Positions 7,479 through 15,787 of a stretch of DNA of 31,185 nucleotides are shown here, in pieces; the first letter of the stretch is position 1, and each line of letters starts with the position of its first letter. The notes beneath the pieces are model-generated. The model was given only the letters and a program-made list of their open reading frames with translations. It did not search any database and was not told the origin of the DNA. This DNA comes from Actinomycetospora sp. Its GTDB lineage: Bacteria > Actinomycetota > Actinomycetes > Mycobacteriales > Pseudonocardiaceae. A program made the translations under genes and the position numbers. Where the stretch lies: the NCBI GenBank assembly GCA_025925615.1, contig JAICLN010000001.1, forward strand, positions 1 to 31,185, given 5' to 3'.

Positions 7479-8285
7479 TCACACCGACGGCGGTGCGCCC
7501 TCCCAGGCCCCGCGGATCGCGAGCACGTCGCGGAGGAGATCCGGACGGTCGGTCATGAGGCCGTCGACGCCGAGGTCGAGCAGCCGGTGCATTTCCGAGG
7601 CGCGGTCGATGGTCCAGACGTGCACCTCCATCCCCGCCTCGTGGGCCGCCCGCAGGGTGGTGGTGTCGACGACGGGCAGGCCACCGAAGCGCACGGGCAG
7701 CTGCGCGAGGTCCCCACCCACCGGCACGTGTCGCGAGAGCCGCCCCGGCAGCACGGACCGGGCCCGCAGCGACAGTGCCGCCCGGGCGGAGACGCCCGTG
7801 ACGACGCGGTCCCCGAAGCGCTGCCGCACCGCCCGGAGTCGGCCCTCGTCGGTACTGGCGACGGCCACCCGCTCGGCGACGTCGTCGCGCTCGAGCAGCT
7901 CGAGCATGGGTCGCAGCGTCCCCGGCGACTTCAGGTCCACGTTGAACCGCATCCCGGGGAGGGCCTCGAGCGCCTCCTCCAGGCGCGGCAGCTTCTCCCG
8001 CCCGCGGACGCGCACCGGCGCGACCTCGCTCCAGTCCATCGCCCGCAGCACGCCGGGGTGGCCGGCGACGCGGCGCAGTGTCGCGTCGTGGTGCACCACC
8101 AGCGCTCCGTCGCGGGTGGCGTGGACGTCGGTCTCCACGTAGGCATAGCCCTCGTCGCGGGCCCGCTGGAAGGCCGCGAGCGTGTTCTCCAGGCCGGCGA
8201 GCTCGCCGACGTGCCAACCCCGGTGCGCGAAGGCCCGCGGCCGGGGCGCCGCCAGATAGGGATGGGAGCGCGCGACCGGGATCAC
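7479..8285 (-). CDS. Glycerophosphodiester phosphodiesterase
   Basis: The enzyme splits glycerophosphodiesters, the deacylated phospholipid heads, into glycerol-3-phosphate and an alcohol. The GDPD TIM-barrel motifs are present in order: FAHRGWH with the catalytic His, ENTLAAFQRA, the metal-binding VETDVHATRDGALVVHHD, FNVDLKSPG, and VHVWTIDRASEMHRLLDLGVDGLMTDRPD. From GTG at 8285 it has 268 residues and no signal peptide, so it should act in the cytoplasm. GTG codons at 8306 and 8327 are also in frame; I chose 8285 because relatives usually begin a few residues before the HPYL..P..RAFAHRG segment. None has a clear ribosome site. The gene lies upstream of rbpA on the same strand, but the separate rbpA promoter suggests independent control. 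Confidence 0.92.
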   Translation of the reverse strand: MIPVARSHPYLAAPRPRAFAHRGWHVGELAGLENTLAAFQRARDEGYAYVETDVHATRDGALVVHHDATLRRVAGHPGVLRAMDWSEVAPVRVRGREKLPRLEEALEALPGMRFNVDLKSPGTLRPMLELLERDDVAERVAVASTDEGRLRAVRQRFGDRVVTGVSARAALSLRARSVLPGRLSRHVPVGGDLAQLPVRFGGLPVVDTTTLRAAHEAGMEVHVWTIDRASEMHRLLDLGVDGLMTDRPDLLRDVLAIRGAWEGAPPSV

Positions 8286-8477
8286 GGACCGCAGTGTGCC
8301 CGACACGGGCGCCCCGCGGGTGGCCACGCAGCGGCCGTCACGCGACGCCGGAATCCGCTCCGCGGGCCTCCCGGGTTACCCCGGACGGACGCCCGTTGCC
8401 CCGGACGCCGAACAGCGGTCACGACACGTCGTCGTCACGACTACGCCACGGCGATCACGTGTCACCCCCCGGCCACC

Positions 8478-8507
8478 TTGGGGGCATACGTACACATGGA
8501 GTAGTGT
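8478..8507 (+). promoter_or_regulatory. Possible sigma-A promoter of the Gly/Asn-repeat protein
   Basis: TTGGGG at about 8478 and TAGTGT 18 bases later resemble -35 and -10 boxes, about 40 bases ahead of the ATG at 8546. The -35 is only a partial match, so this is tentative. Confidence 0.35.
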
Positions 8508-8545
8508 CCGCAGCGGTCACGGGGAGAGACGGACTCGGGGGACGG

Positions 8546-9361
8546 ATGGCGCGGTCGCGGCACGGGCGCACGGGGGGTGGGCCACCGGCCGACGCCGGGC
8601 TGCCCGCATGGGCCCGGCGCCACCTCGACGAAGCCGGGGAGTCGTCGGCGGCCCCCAGCACCGCGGTCCGCCACCACCGCCGGGGCGCGGCCGCCGAGCC
8701 GAGTCGGCTGCGCGGCTGGGGCGTCGCGATCGTCTCGGTCGCGGCCGCCGTCGGCGCCGTTCCGCTGGCGATCACCACCCTGGCCAACGACCACTCCGAC
8801 GACCCCCTGCCCAAGGTCGACACCTACACGGCGGGCTCGCCGGGCCCGCTGCAGGCCGATGGCGGCGCCGCTCGTGCCCCTCGCGCCCCCGAGGCCGCGC
8901 CCGGCGCGGCCGAGGACCCGTCCACCGCCGGCGTGCTCCAGGCGCCGCCGGGGGTCGCCGGGGTGCCCGCCCCGGGACGCGTCGTCGCCGGACCCGTGCC
9001 CGCGGCCCTGGTCCGTGCGACCCCGACCGTCACCCCTGCCCCGGTCGTGGCGAAGCCGACCACCCCGACGACGGCCACGAAGACGACCGGCGAGGGCCGG
9101 TCGGCGACCAAGACGCCGAAGCCCCAGCCCACGGGCGGCAACGGCGGCGGCAACAACGGCGGCAGCAACAACGGCGGCAGCAACAACGGCGGCGGCAACA
9201 ACGGCGGCGGCAACAACGGCGGCGGCAACAACGGCGGCGGCAACAACGGCGGCGGCAACGATGGCGGCGTCCTCGGCCCCGTGCTCGACACCGGGGGCAA
9301 GGTGGTCGGTGGCGTCGCGCGCACTGCGAACGGGGCCGTCAACGGGCTGCTCGGCGACTGA
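8546..9361 (+). CDS. Membrane-anchored Gly/Asn-repeat protein of unknown function
   Basis: I do not recognise a family. The 271-residue product has a charged cytoplasmic head (about 1-55), one transmembrane helix (WGVAIVSVAAAVGAVPLAI, near 56-75), then a Pro/Ala/Thr-rich outside region and a low-complexity stretch of NNGGG/NNGGS repeats (about 200-240). It ends in VLGPVLDTGGKVVGGV plus an amphipathic tail. This looks like a surface or wall-spanning protein with a flexible spacer. The ATG at 8546 follows a purine-rich stretch (CTCGGGGGACGG). The open frame extends upstream but that part crosses the phosphodiesterase promoter and reads as arginine-rich noise. Actinobacterial envelope proteins often have such low-complexity tails, so repeats alone do not indicate function. 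Confidence 0.7.
   Translation: MARSRHGRTGGGPPADAGLPAWARRHLDEAGESSAAPSTAVRHHRRGAAAEPSRLRGWGVAIVSVAAAVGAVPLAITTLANDHSDDPLPKVDTYTAGSPGPLQADGGAARAPRAPEAAPGAAEDPSTAGVLQAPPGVAGVPAPGRVVAGPVPAALVRATPTVTPAPVVAKPTTPTTATKTTGEGRSATKTPKPQPTGGNGGGNNGGSNNGGSNNGGGNNGGGNNGGGNNGGGNNGGGNDGGVLGPVLDTGGKVVGGVARTANGAVNGLLGD
9152..9256 (+). repeat. Seven tandem 15-bp repeats encoding NNGGS/NNGGG
   Basis: The unit AACAACGGCGGCGGC is present seven times head to tail; the first two copies have AGC in place of the last GGC. Partial copies flank it. Copy-number change would keep the reading frame and change spacer length only. Confidence 0.93.
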
Positions 9362-9371
9362 GCCGCTCGAC

Positions 9372-9405
9372 CCGGACGTGGGTCCGGCACGCCTAGCGCT
9401 GCCGG
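9372..9405. terminator. Hairpins between convergent genes
   Basis: CCGGAC at 9372-9377 pairs with GTCCGG at 9382-9387 across a 4-base loop, and CCGGCA (9384-9389) can alternatively pair with TGCCGG (9400-9405). The site is in the 47-base gap between two convergent genes. There is no T-rich tail, so termination is likely but not certain. Confidence 0.4.
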
Positions 9406-9408
9406 AGG

Positions 9409-10854
9409 TCAGGGGAGCGGAGCCCCCTCACCGAGGGCGGCGGCGTAGAGATCACCGTGCTCGGCGATCCGCGCGAGCACGTCCTCGGGGGAGAAGACCA
9501 GCTCGTCCGGGTCGGTGCAGCCCTCGACCTCGTCCCACGTGAGCGGCGTCGAGACCGTCGGGGCGCCGTTCGCGACGCGGGCGCGCAACGAGTACGGCGC
9601 GACCGTGGTCTTGGCGGTGTTGTTCTGGCTCCAGTCGACGAACACCCGCCCGCCCCGCCGGTCCTTCGCCATCACGGCCGTGACGGTGTCCCGGGTCTCC
9701 CTCGCGAGGGCCTCGGCGATGCGCTTCGCGTACTCCGACGTCACGGACGGGTCGGCATCGGCGGCGAGCGCGATCGGCGCCGTCATCTGCATCCCCTTGG
9801 AGCCACTGGTCTTGACGCTCGCGACGAGCCCGTCGTCACCGAGGCGCTCCCGGATGCGGCACGCCACGGCGGCGCACTCCAGGAGCCCCGTGCGGGGGCC
9901 GGGGTCGAGGTCGAACACGAGCTCGTCGGGCGGGAGCGGCTGGTCCTCGGCGTCCACCCGCCACTGGGGCACGTGCAGCTCGAGGACCGCGAGGTTGGCG
10001 AGGTACACGAGCGCCGCCAGCTCCTCGACGACGAGGAAGGACGCGCTGGAGCTGCCGCGCGAGGACCCGGGGGTCGGGACGACGACGGACCGCAGCCAGG
10101 ACGGGGCGTTGCGGCCGGCGTTCTTCTCGTAGAACGACTCGCCGTCGATCCCGTCGGGGAAGCGCCGGAGGGTGACCGGCCGGCCGGCGAGGTGGGGGAG
10201 GAGCGTGTCGGCCACCCGCGCGTAGTAGTCGATCACGGCGTTCTTCGGCGTCCCCGGGTACAGCTGCTTGTCCAGGTTGGACAGCTTCAGCGTGCGGCCA
10301 CCGACGGCGACCCGCGGGGACTGGACGTCGCCGGCCGACCGCTGCTTCGACGTCGTCCCGTCGTCGGTGCGCCGGGTGACCAGCCAGTCCTTGCCATCGG
10401 TCCGGGCTCGAGCCTCGTTCCGCGCCGGCCGGAAGAACACGAAGCGCCCGTCGACGCGCTCCCCGCGCAGGGTGACCGCGACCTCGTCGTCACTCCACTT
10501 CTCGGTCTCGTAGGTGCCGGAGTCCCAGACGGTCATGGTGCCGCCGCCGTACTCGCCCTTCGGGATCTCGCCGTGGAAGTCGAGGTACTCGAGCGGGTGG
10601 TCCTCGGTGTGCACGGCGAGACGCGGGGTGCCGGGCTTCTCGGGCAGGCCCTTCGGCACCGCCCAGCACACCAGGACGCCGCCCCGTTCGAGGCGGACGT
10701 CGTAGTGCAGCCGGCGCGCGTGGTGCTCCTGGACGACGAAACGGCCCCCGGAGGCGGTGTCAGCCGGATCGGTGTTCGGGACACCGACGTCACCGAACGG
10801 TTCGGGCGTCCGCTCGGGATCCCGTTTCGCCCGATATGTCCCGAGCTCGCCCAT
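9409..10854 (-). CDS. NHEJ 3'-phosphoesterase and primase-polymerase fusion (LigD-like, no ligase domain)
   Basis: This protein cleans and fills broken DNA ends in bacterial non-homologous end joining. Residues about 38-160 are the LigD phosphoesterase domain, with HHARRLHYDVRLE (His45, His50, Asp52, Arg54) and FHGEIPKGEYGGGTM. Residues about 185-470 are the LigD polymerase domain of the archaeal-eukaryal primase fold: KLSNLDKQLYPG, the catalytic Asp315-x-Asp317 in FDLDPGP, SGSKGMQM near 350-357 and the third Asp407 in FVDWSQN. The total is 481 residues. Mycobacterial LigD has polymerase, phosphoesterase and ligase in that order; here the order is reversed and no ligase follows, so a separate ATP-dependent ligase and Ku are expected elsewhere. 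The ATG at 10854 has a strong AGGAGG site upstream. The gene stands alone, facing away from bfaA. Confidence 0.93.
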   Translation of the reverse strand: MGELGTYRAKRDPERTPEPFGDVGVPNTDPADTASGGRFVVQEHHARRLHYDVRLERGGVLVCWAVPKGLPEKPGTPRLAVHTEDHPLEYLDFHGEIPKGEYGGGTMTVWDSGTYETEKWSDDEVAVTLRGERVDGRFVFFRPARNEARARTDGKDWLVTRRTDDGTTSKQRSAGDVQSPRVAVGGRTLKLSNLDKQLYPGTPKNAVIDYYARVADTLLPHLAGRPVTLRRFPDGIDGESFYEKNAGRNAPSWLRSVVVPTPGSSRGSSSASFLVVEELAALVYLANLAVLELHVPQWRVDAEDQPLPPDELVFDLDPGPRTGLLECAAVACRIRERLGDDGLVASVKTSGSKGMQMTAPIALAADADPSVTSEYAKRIAEALARETRDTVTAVMAKDRRGGRVFVDWSQNNTAKTTVAPYSLRARVANGAPTVSTPLTWDEVEGCTDPDELVFSPEDVLARIAEHGDLYAAALGEGAPLP

Positions 10855-11016
10855 CCCTCGTCCTCCTGTCGTACCGCTCGCGTGGCACTGCGGTGAAGGA
10901 TCCCACTGCGTAGAGCCGTGCCACCCGCCCCGATGCGGGCATACGCTCCCGTCCCGGACAGCCGATCAGCGCCGGGCAGGCACAGACCCGACGCCGCGCG
11001 AACGAGGGTGGCGAGG

Positions 11017-12453
11017 ATGACCGTGGCTCCCGAGACGTCGGCTCGCAGTGTCGCCCACGAAGCGGCCGTGGCGGCCGCCCGGGCGCGGCTCGCGGCGCTG
11101 CCCGCGGACGCCCCGGTGCGGCTGAAGAAGCGCACGTCGAACTTGTTCCGGTTCCGCGACGGCCGCGGCGGGCTGGAGGTCGACGGGCTCGACCGCGTGC
11201 TGCACGTGGACCCCGACGGCCGCACGGCCGACGTCGGCGGCATGACGACCTACGAGGACCTCGTCGCGGCGACGCTGCCGCACGGCCTCATGCCGCTGGT
11301 GGTCCCGCAGCTCAAGACGATCACCCTCGGCGGCGCCGTCGTCGGGCTGGGCATCGAGTCGACGTCGTTCCGGGACGGGCTGCCGCACGAGTCGGTGCTC
11401 TCCGCGGACGTCCTCACCGGCGCCGGGGAGATCGTCACCGCCGCCCCCGACAACGACGCCGCCGACCTGTGGGCAGGCCTGGCCAACTCCTACGGGACGC
11501 TCGGCTACGCCGTGGCGCTGCGCATCGAGCTCGCGCCGGTCCAGCCGTTCGTGCGCCTGCGCCACGTCCGCTTCGACGACGCCGCCTCGCTCGCGAAGGC
11601 GGTCGAGGTGATCGCCGCGGAGCAGTCCTACGACGGCGAGCGGGTCGACGTCGTCGACGGCACCGTGTTCGGACCCACCGAGACCGCCTCCGGCCGGCCC
11701 GAGCAGTACCTGACGCTGGGCCGGATGGTCTCCGAGGCGCCGACGCTCTCGGACTACACAGGTCAGGACGTCTACTACCGCTCGATCGCCCGGCTGGCCG
11801 AGGCCGGCCACGGCGTCGGGATCGACCACCTGAGCATCCACGACTACATCTGGCGCTGGGACACCGACTGGTTCTGGTGCTCCCGGGCGCTCGGCGTGCA
11901 GCACCCCGCGGTGCGGCGGCTGTGGCCGGGGCGCTACCGCCGCTCCGACGTGTACCGGCGTCTCGTCGCGCTCGACCGCCGCTTCGGCATCTCGGAGCGC
12001 ATCCAGACGCGGATGACCGGCGCCGTCGGGGTGGAGCCGATCATCCAGGACGTCGAGGTCCCGGTGGAGCACCTCTCCGAGTTCCTCGACTTCTTCCACA
12101 CCGAGATCGGCATCTCGCCGGTCTGGGTGTGCCCGCTGCAACTGCGCCACGATCCCGCCCACCCGGAGCGGACGTGGCCGCTCTACCCGCTCGAGCCGCA
12201 CCGCACCTACGTCAACGTGGGCTTCTGGTCCGACGCGCTCCTGCGGCCGGGCATGGCCCGGGACCACCACAACCGGCTGATCGAGCGGAAACTCATGGAG
12301 CTCGAGGGCCACAAGTCGCTCTACTCGACGTCGAGCTACACCCGCGAGGAGTTCGACGCCCTCTACGGCGGCGAGGCCTACCGCCGCCTGAAGGCCCGCT
12401 ACGACCCGGCAGGACGTCTGCCGGACCTGTACACGAAGTGCGTCACCGGCTGA
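11017..12453 (+). CDS. bfaA: FAD-binding oxidoreductase of 10-methyl fatty acid synthesis (BfaA/TmsA-like)
   Basis: The product is a flavoprotein of the PCMH/DprE1-like family. Together with the adjacent methyltransferase it is predicted to reduce the 10-methylene intermediate on a phospholipid acyl chain, giving 10-methylstearate (tuberculostearate) type lipids. It has 478 residues. The FAD-binding half (about 35-195) includes TSNLFRFRDGRGG, DVGGMTTYEDLVAATLPHGL and TITLGGAVVGLGIESTSFRDGL. The C-terminal substrate-cap half carries IHDYIWRWDTDWFWCS and the terminal PAGRLPDLYTKCV. ATG at 11017 has GAGGG eight bases ahead; GTG at 11008 is possible. Only 26 bases separate it from the methyltransferase, as in known mycobacterial bfaA-bfaB pairs. 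The assignment rests mainly on that pairing; a sterol-reductase-like role is the alternative. Confidence 0.85.
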   Translation: MTVAPETSARSVAHEAAVAAARARLAALPADAPVRLKKRTSNLFRFRDGRGGLEVDGLDRVLHVDPDGRTADVGGMTTYEDLVAATLPHGLMPLVVPQLKTITLGGAVVGLGIESTSFRDGLPHESVLSADVLTGAGEIVTAAPDNDAADLWAGLANSYGTLGYAVALRIELAPVQPFVRLRHVRFDDAASLAKAVEVIAAEQSYDGERVDVVDGTVFGPTETASGRPEQYLTLGRMVSEAPTLSDYTGQDVYYRSIARLAEAGHGVGIDHLSIHDYIWRWDTDWFWCSRALGVQHPAVRRLWPGRYRRSDVYRRLVALDRRFGISERIQTRMTGAVGVEPIIQDVEVPVEHLSEFLDFFHTEIGISPVWVCPLQLRHDPAHPERTWPLYPLEPHRTYVNVGFWSDALLRPGMARDHHNRLIERKLMELEGHKSLYSTSSYTREEFDALYGGEAYRRLKARYDPAGRLPDLYTKCVTG

Positions 12454-12479
12454 CGCCGCGAAGAGAACGAGGAGGAGCC

Positions 12480-13721
12480 GTGGGAGTCGCCGAGCTGTTC
12501 CGGCCGGTGCTGGGGGCGGACGCCCCGATCACCGTCCGCGCCTACGACGGAAGCGTCTCGGAGCCCGCGGGCGGCGACGCCGTCGCCGGCGTCGAGATCC
12601 GCAGCGAGACCGCGCTGGCCTACCTGGCCGGTTCGCCGAACACGCTCGGGCTGGCCCGGGCCTACGTCTCGGGCCACCTCGACGTCGAGGGCGACCTGTA
12701 CACCGCGCTCACCGCCATGGGCGAGCTGACGATCTCCGACGTGTCGGCGCGCACGCTGGCCGAGACGGCGCTGCGGCTGGCGCCGGTCCGGTTCCGCCAC
12801 CGCAACCTCGCGCCGCCGCCCCAGGAGCACCGCCAGCACGGCTGGATGCACTCGAAGGCGCGCGACGCCGACGCGATCGCGCACCACTACGACGTCTCGA
12901 ACCGCTTCTACGAGCTGGTCCTCGGACCGTCGATGGCCTACACGTGCGCGTTGTACCCGAGCGAGACCGCGACGCTCGAGGAGGCGCAGTTCGCCAAGCA
13001 CGCGCTGGTGGCCGACAAGCTCGCGCTCGAGCCCGGCATGCGCCTGCTGGACGTGGGCTGCGGCTGGGGCCAGATGTCGATGCACGCCGCCGAGCACCAC
13101 GGCGTACAGGCCCTCGGCGTGACCCTCTCGCGCGACCAGGCGCTGTGGGCGCAGAAGGAGGTCGCCCGCCGCGGCCTCGGCGACCTCGTCGAGATCCGGC
13201 ACGCCGACTACCGCGACGTCGCCGAGGGCGAGTTCGACGCCGTCGCGTCCATCGGGCTCACCGAGCACATCGGGCGCGCGCAGCTCAAGTCCTACTTCTC
13301 GTTCCTGTACTCGAAGCTGCGCGAGGGCGGGCGGCTGCTCAACCACTGCATCACCCGCCCCCACGCGCACCACCGCGCGCACGCGGACCCGTTCATCGAC
13401 CGCTACGTCTTCCCCGACGGCGAGCTCCTGCCCGCGGGTTACCTCATCTCGAGGATGAACGGCGCGGGCTTCGAGATCCGGCACGAGGAGAACCTGCGCG
13501 AGCACTACTCGAAGACGCTCAAGGCGTGGACGGCCAACCTCGAGGCCAACTGGGACGAGTGCGTCGTCGAGGCGGGGGAGGGCAGTGCCCGGGTGTGGAA
13601 GCTCTACATGCCGGCGTGCGCGGTCGGCTTCGACATGAACAACATCCAGCTGCACCAGGTCCTCGGCGTCAAGCTCGACGGCGCCGGCCGCTCCGGGTTC
13701 CCGCTCCGTCCCGCCTACTGA
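12480..13721 (+). CDS. bfaB: SAM-dependent fatty-acyl phospholipid methyltransferase (BfaB/TmsB, cyclopropane synthase family)
   Basis: This enzyme adds a one-carbon unit from S-adenosylmethionine to the double bond of an oleoyl phospholipid. The 413-residue length and layout match the cyclopropane-fatty-acid synthase family: an N-terminal lipid-binding domain (about 1-115), IAHHYDVSNRFYELVLG near 137, a SAM-binding motif LLDVGCGWGQM with VGCGWG at 192-197, GVTLSRDQALWAQKE, the acidic-histidine ASIGLTEHIGRAQL and RYVFPDGELLPAGYL. GTG at 12480 is preceded by GAGGAGGAG. The flavoprotein partner immediately upstream argues for 10-methylene/10-methyl products rather than a cyclopropane ring. A short hairpin at 13735-13751 follows the stop. 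Confidence 0.88.
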   Translation: MGVAELFRPVLGADAPITVRAYDGSVSEPAGGDAVAGVEIRSETALAYLAGSPNTLGLARAYVSGHLDVEGDLYTALTAMGELTISDVSARTLAETALRLAPVRFRHRNLAPPPQEHRQHGWMHSKARDADAIAHHYDVSNRFYELVLGPSMAYTCALYPSETATLEEAQFAKHALVADKLALEPGMRLLDVGCGWGQMSMHAAEHHGVQALGVTLSRDQALWAQKEVARRGLGDLVEIRHADYRDVAEGEFDAVASIGLTEHIGRAQLKSYFSFLYSKLREGGRLLNHCITRPHAHHRAHADPFIDRYVFPDGELLPAGYLISRMNGAGFEIRHEENLREHYSKTLKAWTANLEANWDECVVEAGEGSARVWKLYMPACAVGFDMNNIQLHQVLGVKLDGAGRSGFPLRPAY

Positions 13722-13734
13722 GGGGCCCGACCCA

Positions 13735-13751
13735 CCCGGCGCTCAGCCGGG
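13735..13751. terminator. Short hairpin between convergent bfaB and sigD
   Basis: CCCGGC (13735-13740) and GCCGGG (13746-13751) form a 6-bp stem with a 5-base loop that covers the sigD stop codon. There is no T tract on either strand. It is probably a weak two-way terminator. Confidence 0.4.
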
Positions 13752-14669
13752 CTCGCCGCGGAAGCGGCGTCCGGCCACGGCCATGCGGGCGTCCTCGGCC
13801 TCGAGACGGCGCTGCGCCTCGGTGCGATCGGTGACCCCGACCGGCCCGGAGCGCGGGTCGGCCTCGCCGCGGGCGAGGGTCTCGACGTGGGCGTCGGCGA
13901 GGCCGAGCAGCCCGTCCAGCACGACGTCGCCGGTCCGGGGGGCCGCCTGCCAGTCCGGGCCGGGCGTCGGCACGCCCTCGAGCCGGGTGGGCGCCTCGTC
14001 GTCCAGCTTGGCGTGCGCCGGCCGACGCGGACCGCGCGAGCCGCCCCGGCGGCGGGGCGCCGCCTCGTCCGGGGGAGCGGGCGGCGCGCCCCCGCGCTCG
14101 GTGATGAGCTGGCGGAGGCGGGTCAGGGCCCGGTGCTGCGCGACCCGGACGGCGCCCGCGGTCGAGCCCACGGCCTCCGCGGTCTCCTCGGCCGAGAGCC
14201 CGACGACGACCCGCAGCCGCAGCACCTCCTGCTGCTTCTCGGGCAGCTCGGCCATGAGCGCGGCCATCTCGGTGGACTCGGCGAGGGCGAGCGCGTGCTG
14301 CTCGGGCCCCTCGCGGACGTCCTCGCTCTCGGGCAGCTCGTCCATGGGGTCCGAGCGGTCCCGGCCGGCGGCGCGGTGCGCGTCGACCACCTTGTGCTGG
14401 GCGATCCCGTAGACGAACGCCAGGAACGGCCGGCCCTGGTCCTGGTAGGTGGGCAGCGCCCGCAGGACGGCGACGCAGACCTCCTGGGCCACGTCGTCGG
14501 GCGAGGCGTTGACCCGCTCGTACCCGCCGAGCCGGCTGCGGCAGTAGCGCACGACCAGCGGGCGCAGGATGCGCAGCAGGGTCTCCATCGCGCCGCGCTC
14601 GCCCGCGAGGGAGGACGCGACGAGCCGGTCGAGGTCGCGGGGGTCCGCCCCGAGGTCGCCACCGCTCAC
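13743..14669 (-). CDS. sigD: SigD-type sigma factor with a long C-terminal extension
   Basis: It is an alternative sigma factor that directs RNA polymerase to a stress or stationary-phase regulon. Residues about 36-105 are region 2 (ILRPLVVRYCRSRLGG, SPDDVAQEVCVAVLRALP, GRPFLAFVYGIAQHKVVDAHR) and about 138-190 are region 4 (LPEKQQEVLRLRVVVGLSAEETAEAVGST then AVRVAQHRALTRLRQL). These closely resemble what I recall of Mycobacterium SigD. The protein is 308 residues, roughly 100 longer than SigD as I remember it, because of a Pro/Arg-rich tail with an acidic helical end (about 191-308). GTG at 14669 has GGAAGG about ten bases upstream and overlaps the stop of the preceding gene (GTGA). No RsdA-like anti-sigma gene lies next to it, so how it is held inactive is not visible here; the tail is one candidate. 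Confidence 0.9.
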   Translation of the reverse strand: MSGGDLGADPRDLDRLVASSLAGERGAMETLLRILRPLVVRYCRSRLGGYERVNASPDDVAQEVCVAVLRALPTYQDQGRPFLAFVYGIAQHKVVDAHRAAGRDRSDPMDELPESEDVREGPEQHALALAESTEMAALMAELPEKQQEVLRLRVVVGLSAEETAEAVGSTAGAVRVAQHRALTRLRQLITERGGAPPAPPDEAAPRRRGGSRGPRRPAHAKLDDEAPTRLEGVPTPGPDWQAAPRTGDVVLDGLLGLADAHVETLARGEADPRSGPVGVTDRTEAQRRLEAEDARMAVAGRRFRGEPG

Positions 14670-15277
14670 CGGGACCGCCTTCCGCCCGGCCCGGCCGACG
14701 GGTCGGCGGCACCCGGGTCGGCTGCGGCCACGACGGCCGCCCACTGCCGCATCGCCTCGTCGAGGCGGCCGGGCAGCTCCGGCACCGTGAGACCCAGCTC
14801 GGGTGCGGTCTGCTCGTCCGGCACGCCGAGCCAGCGCAGGACGGCGAGGTCGCGCGAGAGCGGGTCGAGGTGCACGAGGGCGCGCAACGGGCGGGCGGCG
14901 TCCGCGGCGAGCAGCCGCCACGGGTCGGGGTGGCGCCAGCCCGGCTCGAACGACCGCGCGGCCAGCACCGAGCGGGCCGCCGGCGGGTGCGCCGGGCGGG
15001 GCCGGTGGCGCACGGCGGTGCCCTGGGTCCCGACGGTGCGGGCGGTGCGGGTCACCTGCAGCGTCAGCTCGACGACGCGGACGTCCTCGCCCACCGCGCC
15101 GAGCGCGGGCCAGCGGTCGTGCATGGCGGCCCGGGTGAGCAGGAAGACGTCGTGCGCGGGCGCGGCGTAGGCGTGACCGAGGACCGTGACGAGCACCTGG
15201 AGGAAGGCGTCGTGGCGCCGGAGGAAGTCGGGCAGGCCCGGGGGACCCTCGTCGGGGTCGATGCGCTGCGTCGTCAC
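14666..15277 (-). CDS. Degenerate sigma-factor-like protein coupled to sigD
   Basis: I do not know a named family for this 203-residue protein, but its outline is that of an ECF sigma factor. Residues about 15-75 (PDFLRRHDAFLQVLVTVLG and DVFLLTRAAMHDRWPALGA) mimic region 2. Residues about 145-190 (LDPLSRDLAVLRWLGVPDEQ and APELGLTVPELPGRLDEAM) mimic the helix-turn-helix of region 4. The acidic and aromatic residues of a working region 2 are poorly kept. GTG at 15277 or 15290-15292 could start it; neither has a good ribosome site. Its stop overlaps the sigD GTG by four bases, so the two are made together. It could be a true sigma factor, a co-regulator that pairs with SigD, or a decaying paralogue. 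Confidence 0.75.
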   Translation of the reverse strand: MTTQRIDPDEGPPGLPDFLRRHDAFLQVLVTVLGHAYAAPAHDVFLLTRAAMHDRWPALGAVGEDVRVVELTLQVTRTARTVGTQGTAVRHRPRPAHPPAARSVLAARSFEPGWRHPDPWRLLAADAARPLRALVHLDPLSRDLAVLRWLGVPDEQTAPELGLTVPELPGRLDEAMRQWAAVVAAADPGAADPSAGPGGRRSR

Positions 15278-15787
15278 GGGCGCGACCGCCACGTGCCCGG
15301 TGCGCTGTGCACCCCCGCGTCCTTCTCCACCTCGACCACCCGCGCCCGGACCCCCCGTAACGTGATCACCCGGTGCGGGCCCTCGGCCCACCCCACCCGG
15401 TCGCGATCACCTGACGTCGTCGACAGACCTGATCGGACGTACCGAACGGTCTCGCCGCCACGCCGTCGTGTGACCCCACCGTGACCCAAGCCGTCGTGGT
15501 CGGAAAGGCCCGCGTCGACCGGCGGCGCCTCGCGTCGCCTCAGTGGCACCTCGTACGGCCGGCCGGGTGGCCGGGCGCGGCGTCGCCGGTCACCGCTCCA
15601 CGACGAACGGTGGGCGGTCGGCCCGTTCAGCGGCGTCGTCAGCGCCCGGACGGTGCCGTCAGTTAGACCATTCGTTGCACCGCTCCTGCCGACCTTCGGC
15701 CCTGAGATGCCGGATCGGCGCGCGACGGGGGAGCGACGTCCGGATGATGCGGGGTGCCCGGTGGGGCGGCAGGGGAGGAGGGGACGC
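15278..15787. other. Intergenic region between the divergent sigD operon and Mce-associated genes
   Basis: This stretch of about 510 bases should hold two divergent promoters. Short frames inside it are arginine/serine-rich and show no family resemblance. I see one short perfect palindrome, GTGATCAC at 15362-15369, on the sigD side. No convincing -35/-10 pair, RNA gene or repeat was found. ATG at 15707 could begin a longer form of the next gene. Confidence 0.4.

Noticed and set aside
9152..9256. CRISPR-like array
   Set aside because: The units are 15 bases, contiguous without unique spacers, and are codons of a Gly/Asn spacer.
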